In this document: positions 1 to 6,986 of the stretch, piece by piece
Layout of the letters: every line of letters begins with the position of its first letter
Numbering within the stretch: the first letter of the stretch is position 1
Origin: Oribacterium sp. UBA4274
GTDB taxonomy: Bacteria; Bacillota; Clostridia; Lachnospirales; Lachnospiraceae
Reading direction: 5' to 3'
Assembly: GCA_002396005.1 (NCBI GenBank)
Contig: DGVW01000099.1
Location: forward strand, 1-14,429
DNA: 14,429 nucleotides
Notes under the pieces: generated by a model
The model's input: the letters and a program-made list of their open reading frames with translations, nothing else
Databases searched by the model: none
Told to the model about the DNA's origin: nothing
Translations under genes and position numbers: made by a program

Positions 1-32
1 TTATATGCATAATACATGTATATAATAATGAG

Positions 33-61
33 TTGACAAAATGAATTCCGAGTCTTATTAT
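33..61 (+). promoter_or_regulatory. Sigma-A-type promoter of the TAXI-TRAP operon
   Basis: A perfect -35 hexamer TTGACA (33-38) is followed after exactly 17 bases by TATTAT (56-61), a five-of-six match to the -10 consensus. Transcription would start near position 68, giving a leader of about 80 bases. The perfect 12-base palindrome AGTTATATAACT (65-76) sits right on the predicted start point. Confidence 0.75.
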
Positions 62-64
62 TTT

Positions 65-111
65 AGTTATATAACTGAAGTACAGGTTATGGAAAATTTT
101 GATTTCATAAC
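65..111 (+). promoter_or_regulatory. Operator-like palindrome and leader inverted repeat
   Basis: AGTTATATAACT (65-76) is a perfect palindrome at the predicted start of transcription. It is followed by a second inverted repeat, GTTATGGAA (86-94) against TTTCATAAC (103-111), nine pairs including one G-U. Both share the GTTAT/ATAAC half-site. There is no T-tract, so this is not a terminator. A repressor site or leader hairpin is inferred; the binding protein is unknown. Confidence 0.35.
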
Positions 112-146
112 AAATAATACATGTTGGCTTCAGGGAGGGAGATCTT

Positions 147-1181
147 ATGAAGAAGTTATTATCATTAGTAATGACAGGTGTGATCGCCATGAGCGCTTTG
201 ACAGCATGTGGTGGAAGCAGTACTGGAACTTCAGCTGCAGGCACAACTGAGACAAGTGCAGCAGCCGCTGCAGCAGCTGGTTCAGGCGCAACGTCCGGAG
301 AGGAAGTTGTACTAGGTACAGGCGGAACCACAGGAACATACTATGCTGTTGGTGGTGTTATGGCTACAGTGCTCAATCCGCTTATGCAGAACTCACATCT
401 TACAGTTACTTCAACAGGCGCTTCCAAGGCCAACATTCAGCTTATTGACGATGGTGATGCTGACATGGCTATAGTTCAGAATGATGTTATGTCATATGCA
501 CATGAGGGAACAGATCTTTTTGCAGACGAGGGAGCCTATGAGAAGTTTGCACCGGTTTGCGGCCTCTATGATGAGACAGTACAGATCATCACCTGCAGCG
601 ATGATGTCAAGACAGTTGCAGATCTCAAGGGCAAGACAGTATCAGTTGGTGATGCGGGTTCAGGTGTAGAGTTCAACGCACGTCAGATTCTTGATGCATA
701 CGGACTTACATTTGATGATATCAAGGTCGTTAATGCTTCATTCGGTGATTCAGCAGATTCTCTTAAAGATGAGAAGATCGATGCAGCATTTATCGTAGCA
801 GGTGCTCCTACAACAGCAGTTGTAGACCTCTCAACAACAAAGGCAGTTCATCTTGTAGAGCTTGATGACGAGCATATCAAGGCATTACAGGACAAGTACA
901 GCTTCTATACAGCAACTACTATCCCTGGCGGTACATACACAGGCGTTGATGCCGATGCCAAGACAGTTTCTGTAAGAGCAACTCTTATCGCTTCAACAAA
1001 TCTTTCAGAGGATGTAGTCTATGAGATGCTCAAGACTATGTTCGATAACAAGGATGCTCTTGCACAGGGACATGCCAAGTTCGAACTCCTCAATATTGAT
1101 GATGCTACAAAGGGAATTACAATTCCTTTCCACCCAGGTGCCAAGAAGTACTATGAGGAGCAGGGCATTACAGTTCAGTAA
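147..1181 (+). CDS. TAXI-family TRAP transporter solute-binding lipoprotein
   Basis: Extracytoplasmic substrate-capture protein of a tripartite ATP-independent periplasmic (TRAP) transporter, TAXI class; 344 residues, usual for the family. The N-terminus is a lipoprotein signal peptide with lipobox LTAC and Cys21 as the predicted lipidated residue. A Ser/Thr/Ala-rich linker with a run of alanines (about 22-50) follows, as expected for a lipoprotein held on the outer face of a Gram-positive membrane. The TAXI signature LGTGGTTGTYYAVGG begins near residue 56. A strong SD (AGGGAGG, 132-138) sits eight bases before the ATG. The stop codon overlaps the start of the DUF1850 gene and the permease gene is next, so the three form one transport unit. 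The ligand cannot be read from sequence; TAXI proteins studied elsewhere bind organic acids or amino acids such as glutamate. Confidence 0.93.
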   Translation: MKKLLSLVMTGVIAMSALTACGGSSTGTSAAGTTETSAAAAAAAGSGATSGEEVVLGTGGTTGTYYAVGGVMATVLNPLMQNSHLTVTSTGASKANIQLIDDGDADMAIVQNDVMSYAHEGTDLFADEGAYEKFAPVCGLYDETVQIITCSDDVKTVADLKGKTVSVGDAGSGVEFNARQILDAYGLTFDDIKVVNASFGDSADSLKDEKIDAAFIVAGAPTTAVVDLSTTKAVHLVELDDEHIKALQDKYSFYTATTIPGGTYTGVDADAKTVSVRATLIASTNLSEDVVYEMLKTMFDNKDALAQGHAKFELLNIDDATKGITIPFHPGAKKYYEEQGITVQ

Positions 1182-1711
1182 TGAAGTTTCAATCTATAAA
1201 AACTAACATAATAGTAGCGGTGATCGTGTTTGTGACGGTTGCCGCTACCGTTGTTATCTATCTGCAATGTGTGGGTATAGGATATCTCACTTTGAGAAAC
1301 ACTCAGGATGGCTCACTATACGGGCGTTATCCCGTGAGAGCAGGGGATGTTTTTTCAGTTGGATTTATACATTCAGTCAACAAGAGTCCTCTGACAGACT
1401 ATTATGAGATAAGGTCTGACGGTATCTACGTGGTCAAAACGGTCTATTATGGTTTTGGCGCCGGCGTAGAAACGGAGCTTCAGGAGGGTGAGAAGCTGGA
1501 GTATGGATCAGACGGAAGTATGATAGTGACAGGATTTGACAAAAGGATGGATAATCTCATTTATTTTGTGGGTACTGTTTCTGATCATACTTTGACTATC
1601 AATGACGGAGATGGTATCAGCTTGAGAGATTTATGCGGAAGAAATGCTTCAGTCAGATTTTCATATGAGAAGTGGAAACCGTTTGGGGGATCTTTCATAG
1701 TGTCGTTTTGA
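1181..1711 (+). CDS. DUF1850 family protein, TRAP-TAXI partner
   Basis: 176-residue protein with an N-terminal membrane segment (about residues 9-28) and a predicted extracytoplasmic beta-rich part. The motif HSVNKSP (64-70), followed by an acidic/aromatic stretch, and the later YGFGAG (90-95) match the DUF1850 pattern as I know it. DUF1850 genes commonly sit between TAXI binding proteins and fused TRAP permeases, which is the arrangement here. The ATG shares one base with the stop of the upstream gene (TAATG), suggesting translational coupling. The biochemical role of DUF1850 is not established; an accessory role in TRAP transport is inferred from co-occurrence. Confidence 0.8.
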   Translation: MKFQSIKTNIIVAVIVFVTVAATVVIYLQCVGIGYLTLRNTQDGSLYGRYPVRAGDVFSVGFIHSVNKSPLTDYYEIRSDGIYVVKTVYYGFGAGVETELQEGEKLEYGSDGSMIVTGFDKRMDNLIYFVGTVSDHTLTINDGDGISLRDLCGRNASVRFSYEKWKPFGGSFIVSF

Positions 1712-1759
1712 TATGGAAAGCCACTGGCTGTAGGATTTGAAACATTTATGGCTTTGATA
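1712..1759 (+). other. Intercistronic inverted repeat between DUF1850 gene and permease gene
   Basis: AAAGCCA (1717-1723) pairs perfectly with TGGCTTT (1749-1755) across 25 bases, and TAT/ATA can extend the stem past small mismatches. No T-run follows. It could be a weak RNA hairpin affecting mRNA stability or permease translation; that is speculative. Confidence 0.25.
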
Positions 1760-1788
1760 GTCGTTTGATAACCGATGGAATGGAGGAC

Positions 1789-3786
1789 ATGAGTTTGGAA
1801 GACACAACAAAAAAAACAACACAGGCTGTGATGCATACGGAGACTATGTCTAAGTCACAGAACGAACATCCGATTGACAGTCAGGCGGCTGTGGACGAGA
1901 TCATGAAAAAGTATGATCGAGAGTCTAATGTAAGACCTTGGAAGGGAATGCCTGATACGGTTATCAAGGTGCTTTTGGCTGCATTTTCACTGTTTATGAT
2001 TTACATGAATCTTTTTACAGTGTGGGATGAACGTATAAGGCGTCCTCTTTTCGTTGGAATAGTGATAGTGTTCATTTTTATACTCTTTCCATCAGGAAAG
2101 AATCATGTAAAAGCACAGAAAGAGAACAGTATACCGTTTTATGACATTATATTGGCTCTTGCCGGATCCGGCAGCTTTTTTTACTTTGTTATAAACAACA
2201 GAGTAATCATTAATCATGCAACCCGTATCAATCAGACAGAGATCATCCTGGGCGTTATAGGTATACTGGTTCTTGCAGAGTGTTGTCGAAGGGTTACAGG
2301 TATTCCAATTGTGGTTGTTGCGGCACTTTTTGTGGTATATGCATTTACAACAGGAGCATCATTACGCAAGATCATCTATAATCTGTTCTATACAACAACC
2401 GGAGTTATCGGAACTCCTATCGGTGTTTGCAGTACATATATCGTTCTGTTTATCATATTTGGAGCTTTTCTTGAAGCAACTGGCATATCAGAGTTCTTTA
2501 TCCAATGTGCCAATGCTCTGGCCGGTTCTGCAACAGGCGGACCTGCCAAGGTTTCCGTAATCTCAAGTGCACTCTGCGGTATGGTTTCAGGTTCATCAGT
2601 TGGTAATACGGTAACAACAGGTTCAGTAACTATTCCTATGATGAAAAACACCGGATTCCCGGGAAGCTTTGCGGGAGCTGTCGAGGCTGCTTCCTCAACA
2701 GGCGGACAGATTATGCCTCCTATCATGGGAGCTGCGGCTTTCCTTATGGCTGAGATGATTGGTGTTCCATATTCCAGCATAGTAGTGAGGGCTATCCTTC
2801 CTGCTATTCTTTACTTCAGCGGTATATTCCTCATGGTACATCTTCGTGCCAAGAGACTGGGACTCAAGGGTATACCTAAGGAGGAGCTTCCAAAGTGGAA
2901 GAATCTGCTTCCAAGACTATATCTTCTCATACCTATTGCGGCACTTATATACCTCATCTGCGCAGGTTACACAATGAGCCGTGCTGCTATCATTGCAACT
3001 ATCCTCTGCGTTGTTGTTAGTATGTTTGATAAGGAACACCGCATGAAGCCGCAGGATATGTTCGATGCCCTTGTGACAGGTGCCAAGAACACACTTTCAA
3101 TTGCTGCTGCATGTGGTATCGCAGGTATCATTGCAGGTGTAGTTACCATGACAGGCCTTGGTCAGGTATTTATCACAGCAATCGTTGGTATCTCACATGG
3201 CAATCTGCTTGTTGCTCTTTTCCTTACCATGATTTGCTGTATTATCCTCGGTATGGGTGTACCTACAACTGCTACATACATCATCATGGCAACAACCTGT
3301 GCGCCTATCCTTACAACAGGTATGGGACTTAACGCACTCAGTGCCAATATGTTTGTATTCTACTTCGGTATAGTAGCTGATATTACACCACCTGTAGCCC
3401 TTGCAGCATATGCTGGTTCGGCTATCGCCAAGGCAGATCCGATGCAGACTGCAATCAATGCTACAAGACTTGCTATCGGAGCATTCCTGGTACCGTATAT
3501 TTTCTCACTTAACCCGGCAATGCTTCTTATAGATACGGATACACTGGGCATCGTCATGATAGTAATCACAAGCTTCATCGGTATGTTCGCAATTTCAGCA
3601 GCTCTTGAGGGTTACACTGTAAAACCTATCAATTTGTTTATAAGAGTTGTATTTGCAGTGGCAGGTCTTATGATGCTTTATCCGGGAACTGTAACTGATG
3701 TGGCAGGAATTGCAATCATCGCTTTGCTTATGGGAGTTGATATAGTTAAGAGTAAGAATTCAAAGAAGCAGGAGATTGCTGCGTAA
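1789..3786 (+). CDS. Fused TRAP transporter permease (4TM/12TM type)
   Basis: Integral membrane permease in which the small (DctQ-like) and large (DctM-like) TRAP subunits are joined, the form that pairs with TAXI binding proteins. The product is about 665 residues. A hydrophilic N-terminus of roughly 60 residues is followed by many hydrophobic segments. Family hallmarks are EAASSTGGQIMPP (299-311), GMGVPTTATYI (488-498) and a later run reading FYFGIVADITPPVALAA. It would use an ion gradient to import the ligand captured by the upstream lipoprotein. The start is uncertain. The frame is open from a TTG at 1765, with ATGs at 1780 and 1789. GGAGG at 1782-1786 is very close to the ATG at 1789 and better spaced for a TTG at 1795. 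I chose 1789 as a compromise; the N-terminal difference is at most about ten residues. Confidence 0.92.
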   Translation: MSLEDTTKKTTQAVMHTETMSKSQNEHPIDSQAAVDEIMKKYDRESNVRPWKGMPDTVIKVLLAAFSLFMIYMNLFTVWDERIRRPLFVGIVIVFIFILFPSGKNHVKAQKENSIPFYDIILALAGSGSFFYFVINNRVIINHATRINQTEIILGVIGILVLAECCRRVTGIPIVVVAALFVVYAFTTGASLRKIIYNLFYTTTGVIGTPIGVCSTYIVLFIIFGAFLEATGISEFFIQCANALAGSATGGPAKVSVISSALCGMVSGSSVGNTVTTGSVTIPMMKNTGFPGSFAGAVEAASSTGGQIMPPIMGAAAFLMAEMIGVPYSSIVVRAILPAILYFSGIFLMVHLRAKRLGLKGIPKEELPKWKNLLPRLYLLIPIAALIYLICAGYTMSRAAIIATILCVVVSMFDKEHRMKPQDMFDALVTGAKNTLSIAAACGIAGIIAGVVTMTGLGQVFITAIVGISHGNLLVALFLTMICCIILGMGVPTTATYIIMATTCAPILTTGMGLNALSANMFVFYFGIVADITPPVALAAYAGSAIAKADPMQTAINATRLAIGAFLVPYIFSLNPAMLLIDTDTLGIVMIVITSFIGMFAISAALEGYTVKPINLFIRVVFAVAGLMMLYPGTVTDVAGIAIIALLMGVDIVKSKNSKKQEIAA

Positions 3787-3805
3787 TTAAAAATTAACAA
3801 AACAA

Positions 3806-3819
3806 GTTTACCGGTTTAC
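3806..3819 (+). repeat. GTTTAC-CG-GTTTAC direct repeat, possible operator
   Basis: Two identical hexamers GTTTAC flank a central CG in the gap between the permease and dehydrogenase genes. The core TTACCGGTTTA is also nearly symmetrical around CCGG, a layout common in LacI-family operators of sugar-acid genes. Function is inferred only. Confidence 0.3.
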
Positions 3820-3837
3820 AACACTTTTCACAAACTT

Positions 3838-3852
3838 TTGAAATCGCTTACA
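3838..3852 (+). promoter_or_regulatory. Catabolite-responsive element (cre) / LacI-family operator
   Basis: TTGAAATCGCTTACA agrees at every defined position with the cre consensus WTGNAANCGNWNNCW, and its last 14 bases also satisfy TGWNANCGNTNWCA. It lies just upstream of a possible -35 (TTGCCG, 3856-3861) and about 85 bases before the dehydrogenase ATG. CcpA is the best-known binder in Firmicutes, but another LacI-family regulator could use the same kind of site. Confidence 0.55.
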
Positions 3853-3855
3853 TTT

Positions 3856-3885
3856 TTGCCGTGAAGCACTTGAATAGAGTATGTT
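3856..3885 (+). promoter_or_regulatory. Weak candidate promoter of the gluconate dehydrogenase gene
   Basis: TTGCCG (3856-3861) and TATGTT (3880-3885) are separated by 18 bases. Each matches the sigma-A consensus only partly. No terminator is visible after the permease gene, so read-through from the TRAP operon is also possible. Confidence 0.35.
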
Positions 3886-3937
3886 AATAAACTATCATAT
3901 TAGTACATGATTATACATACAAAAAGGAGAAAGTATC

Positions 3938-4810
3938 ATGGCAGGAATATTGGATAAATTCAGACTTGATGGCAAGGTTGCATGGGTAACAGGAGCTTCT
4001 TACGGACTTGGACTTGCATATGCAAAGGCATTTGCTGAGGCAGGTGCCAAAAAGATTGTGTTCAACGATATCAACCAGGAACTCGTTGACAGAGGTATGG
4101 AAGAGTACAAGAAGGCCGGAATCGATGCATACGGTGCTGTTGTTGACGTTACAAACGAGGATCAGGTTAATGCTTTTGTTAAGGACGTTGAGGAGAAGTT
4201 TGGTGGTGTAGATATCCTTGTAAACAATGCAGGTATCATCAAGAGAATCCCAATGGTAGAGATGACAAAGCAGCAGTGGGATCAGGTTATCAACGTTGAT
4301 CTTACAGGTCCTTTCATTTGCTCAAAGGCAGTTCTTCCTGGCATGATTAAGAAGAATTCAGGTAAGATCATCAATGCATGTTCTATGATGTCAGAGCTTG
4401 GACGTGAGACTGTTTCTGCATACGCTGCAGCTAAGGGTGGTCTCAAGATGCTCACAAAGAACATTTGCTCAGAGTATGGTCAGTACAACATCCAGTGCAA
4501 TGCTATCGGACCTGGATATATCGCTACTCCACAGACAGCCGCACTTCGTGAGAAGCAGCCGGATGGTTCTATGGCACCATTTGATCGTTTCATCCGTTCC
4601 AAGACACCTGCACAGAGATGGGGCGAGACAGAGGATCTTCAGGGTCTTGCTGTTTTCCTTGCTGCTCCAGCTTCTGATTTCATCAACGGTCAGGTTGTTT
4701 ACATCGATGGTGGTATCCTTGCTTACATCGGTCAGGATCCAAGTCAGCTTGATGAGTCAAAGTTCAAGGAAGTTACAGGTGTTGAGCAGGTCAATGTAAT
4801 CGACAAGTAA
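3938..4810 (+). CDS. idnO: Gluconate 5-dehydrogenase (SDR family)
   Basis: Cytoplasmic NAD(P)-dependent short-chain dehydrogenase predicted to interconvert D-gluconate and 5-keto-D-gluconate. The Rossmann dinucleotide motif TGASYGLG is at 18-25, NNAG at 96-99, and the catalytic Ser149, Tyr162 and Lys166 (YAAAK) are correctly spaced. Stretches such as FNDINQELVDRGM, CSMMSELGRETVSAYAAAKG and GPGYIATPQTA closely resemble streptococcal and other Firmicute gluconate 5-dehydrogenases as I remember them. At 290 residues it carries a C-terminal tail of about 20 residues beyond that form. The SD AAGGAG (3924-3929) is eight bases from the ATG. A cre-like site and possible promoter precede it, and it follows the TRAP operon on the same strand. 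A related activity such as 2-dehydro-3-deoxy-gluconate 5-dehydrogenase cannot be excluded. Confidence 0.85.
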   Translation: MAGILDKFRLDGKVAWVTGASYGLGLAYAKAFAEAGAKKIVFNDINQELVDRGMEEYKKAGIDAYGAVVDVTNEDQVNAFVKDVEEKFGGVDILVNNAGIIKRIPMVEMTKQQWDQVINVDLTGPFICSKAVLPGMIKKNSGKIINACSMMSELGRETVSAYAAAKGGLKMLTKNICSEYGQYNIQCNAIGPGYIATPQTAALREKQPDGSMAPFDRFIRSKTPAQRWGETEDLQGLAVFLAAPASDFINGQVVYIDGGILAYIGQDPSQLDESKFKEVTGVEQVNVIDK

Positions 4811-4889
4811 TTATATTGTGGAGTCCGGTGATTTCCATATTCGTTTCTTTAATTGGCTGATTTTCTTTTTCATAAATAATATATGTTAA

Positions 4890-4985
4890 AAGGGATGTGA
4901 TGGTTTTTGTATCATTATCGAGTTCTGGATTTGACTATCCGGGGATTCGATGTAAGATGCATTGGACTGTCACATCTCTTTTTTT
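4890..4985 (+). terminator. Long rod-like terminator hairpin
   Basis: AAGGGATGTGA (4890-4900) pairs with TCACATCTCTT (4970-4980) and runs into seven T residues (4979-4985), consistent with factor-independent termination after the dehydrogenase gene. Three inner helices stack inside it: 4908-4913/4956-4961, 4917-4921/4947-4951 and 4925-4930/4937-4942, with a six-base apical loop. Total is about 28 pairs in a 91-base rod, longer than an ordinary terminator. The sequence between the dehydrogenase stop and this element shows nothing else I can identify. Confidence 0.55.
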
Positions 4986-5004
4986 ACTCATTTATTGTAA
5001 TAAT

Positions 5005-5031
5005 TATATAATTTTGAGTTCCCGCCGATAA
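5005..5031 (+). promoter_or_regulatory. Candidate flagellar-sigma (sigma-28/SigD) promoter
   Basis: GCCGATAA (5024-5031) is an exact copy of the sigma-28 class -10 octamer. TATA (5005-5008), fifteen bases upstream, matches the TAAA -35 core at three of four positions. The leader to the diguanylate cyclase ATG would be about 45-50 bases. A perfect TATAAT (5007-5012) nearby could alternatively serve a sigma-A promoter, but it has no good -35. Confidence 0.45.
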
Positions 5032-5085
5032 AAATAAGGTTAGAATTGAATCACTTGGAATCTGTTGACTCTGTGAGGATAAAAT

Positions 5086-6915
5086 ATGGATACACAAAAA
5101 AAGAAAGAAAGGAACCCACTTGTTACTCTGGCTGTAGGTATTTCACTGATTGTTGTGATTATCTTGTGCATCCTATATACACTTTATATGGTTTCAAAAG
5201 ATAATCTGATAAGCATGTGGAATAACAGTGCTATACAGATGTCCTATGAAGTTGCCTACTATTTAAACACACCTAGAGATGCTGTGAATTTCACTGCTAA
5301 AAAGATAGAGGCTATGATGGATGATGGCCTCACCAACGAGGAGATAAAGGATTATCTTATTGAAGAAACTGATGTATTTTCAAGAATCATAGACAGCAAC
5401 TATACAGGAATTTACGGCTTTTGCAGAGGTGAATATCTGGATGGATCAGGCTGGGTAGAGCCGGAGGATTATGTACCGACAGAAAGACCGTGGTATATAG
5501 CTGCTAAAGAAGCTTCAGGGGATGTTGCTTTTGTAAAACCATACTATAATCTTCAGACAAACGAAATGATGATGTCCGTTTGTAAACTGCTGAAAGATGG
5601 TGAGAGTGTTATATCCATGGATATCTTTCTTGATAGTATCCAAGAGCTTGAAGAAAACATGATTCAGTCTCAAAAGGTTGATGCCGCAATGCTTGTTGAT
5701 AAAAGCGGTATGATTGTGGCACATTCCGATCATAACGAGATAGGAAAAGAATACCTTAGCAGTGGTGACGTGTATGAAAAAAAGCTTGTATCCACAATTT
5801 TCAGCACAGAAAATGGCGTAGCATCAATTGACTATCAGAACGACCGTGAGATCATATTTTGCCAACAGATAAATAATGACTGGTATTCAGTTCTGATACT
5901 CAGTGAAAAAGAGGTACTGGGACCAATAAAATATATATATTTGATTTCAAGCGTAGTTTTGGTGTCTGTTTTTCTTGTATTTTTTGCTGTATTCAGCATT
6001 TACCTGAAAAAACATAAAGAGGCCGGTGAACTTGAGAATGAGATTAGGGCAATCTCTGATATTTATACCAACATGGAGCTTATAGACCTCAAAAATGGTA
6101 AAGTCAAACCTATAAGAGAAAGCATTGTATATAAAGATGTATTTAACAGCAGTCATGATTTCACAAATGATAGAATTGAAGAAATGGCTGAACATCTCGC
6201 TGCCGAATCTTCAAGAAGTATGCTGATACAGTTTTTGGATTTTAATACTATACATGAACGCATCGGTAATCTGAAGACCATATCCCATGAGTACCTGGAT
6301 ATGAACGGGGAGTGGAATCGTATGCATTTTATTGTGGTGGAGCGCGAGAATGATGGTTCCATCAGGAAGCTTTTGTGGGCTATCCAATCCATAGATGAGG
6401 ATAAAAAGAGACAGGAGCTGTTCAAGAATCTTGCAGAGACAGATGCATTGACTCATATCTTGAACAGGAGCGGTGGTGAGAGCAGGATATATTCACTCCT
6501 TGAAAAAGATAAAACAGGAATGCTGCTGCTTTTAGATGCAGATCATTTCAAGTATGTTAATGATAACTATGGTCATGATATGGGTGATAGTGTAATAATC
6601 TCTTTGGCATGTTGTCTGAAGGAATCTTTCAGAGACACTGATATTGTTTTCAGATTAGGAGGAGATGAGTTCGTTGCATTTGCAGAAGGTGTTGAGAATG
6701 AAGAAATTGGCCGTTTGGTGGTTGACAGACTGTTTTCCAATATTGATAAAATATCTTTTCCTGAAATGACTGACTGGAGGCTCAGGATAAGTGTAGGTGC
6801 AGTTCTGTGCACAAAAGATAACAGGGAACCGTTTGCCACTTTATATCAGAATGCTGATAAAGCAATGTACGAAAGTAAACAGCATGAAGGAAACTACCTT
6901 ACGTTTTATAGGTAG
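5086..6915 (+). CDS. Membrane diguanylate cyclase with dCache sensor
   Basis: 609-residue sensory enzyme predicted to make cyclic di-GMP from two GTP. Layout: short basic N-terminus; membrane helix 1 (about 11-36); extracytoplasmic dCache-type sensor (about 37-280) with RPWY at 134-137; membrane helix 2 (about 282-305); PAS-like cytoplasmic linker (about 310-440); C-terminal GGDEF domain. The active-site loop is intact GGDEF (525-529). The metal-site segment DADHFKYVND is present, and RDTD (516-519) lies exactly five residues before GGDEF as a product-inhibition I-site. This argues for an active, feedback-regulated cyclase; no EAL domain is present. SD-like TGAGGA lies shortly before the ATG. 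The gene stands alone, between the rod-like terminator upstream and its own terminator downstream. The ligand is not proven; sensor residues hint at amino acids (see findings). Confidence 0.92.
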   Translation: MDTQKKKERNPLVTLAVGISLIVVIILCILYTLYMVSKDNLISMWNNSAIQMSYEVAYYLNTPRDAVNFTAKKIEAMMDDGLTNEEIKDYLIEETDVFSRIIDSNYTGIYGFCRGEYLDGSGWVEPEDYVPTERPWYIAAKEASGDVAFVKPYYNLQTNEMMMSVCKLLKDGESVISMDIFLDSIQELEENMIQSQKVDAAMLVDKSGMIVAHSDHNEIGKEYLSSGDVYEKKLVSTIFSTENGVASIDYQNDREIIFCQQINNDWYSVLILSEKEVLGPIKYIYLISSVVLVSVFLVFFAVFSIYLKKHKEAGELENEIRAISDIYTNMELIDLKNGKVKPIRESIVYKDVFNSSHDFTNDRIEEMAEHLAAESSRSMLIQFLDFNTIHERIGNLKTISHEYLDMNGEWNRMHFIVVERENDGSIRKLLWAIQSIDEDKKRQELFKNLAETDALTHILNRSGGESRIYSLLEKDKTGMLLLLDADHFKYVNDNYGHDMGDSVIISLACCLKESFRDTDIVFRLGGDEFVAFAEGVENEEIGRLVVDRLFSNIDKISFPEMTDWRLRISVGAVLCTKDNREPFATLYQNADKAMYESKQHEGNYLTFYR

Positions 6916-6952
6916 TGACAGTATAAATACAGCCATAAACCGGAATAGTATC

Positions 6953-6985
6953 GCACACATGTCTTAACAGGCATGTGTGCTTTTT
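6953..6985 (+). terminator. Rho-independent terminator of the diguanylate cyclase gene
   Basis: GCACACATG (6953-6961) and CATGTGTGC (6972-6980) form a perfect nine-pair stem with a ten-base loop, followed directly by five T residues. It lies between two convergent genes. The opposite strand has no U-run after the stem, so termination is clear only for the plus strand. Confidence 0.85.
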
Positions 6986-6986
6986 A

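Noticed and set aside
41..250. Small plus-strand open frame starting near the TAXI promoter
   Set aside because: It begins between the -35 and -10 elements, so its start would not be transcribed from that promoter, and it overlaps the TAXI gene in another frame.
2388..2780. Minus-strand open frame of 130 codons
   Set aside because: Shadow of the TRAP permease gene; the plus-strand frame carries the family hallmarks.
4890..5031. Possible c-di-GMP riboswitch before the diguanylate cyclase
   Set aside because: None of the conserved GEMM core elements is recognisable; the structure is a simple rod ending in a T-tract.
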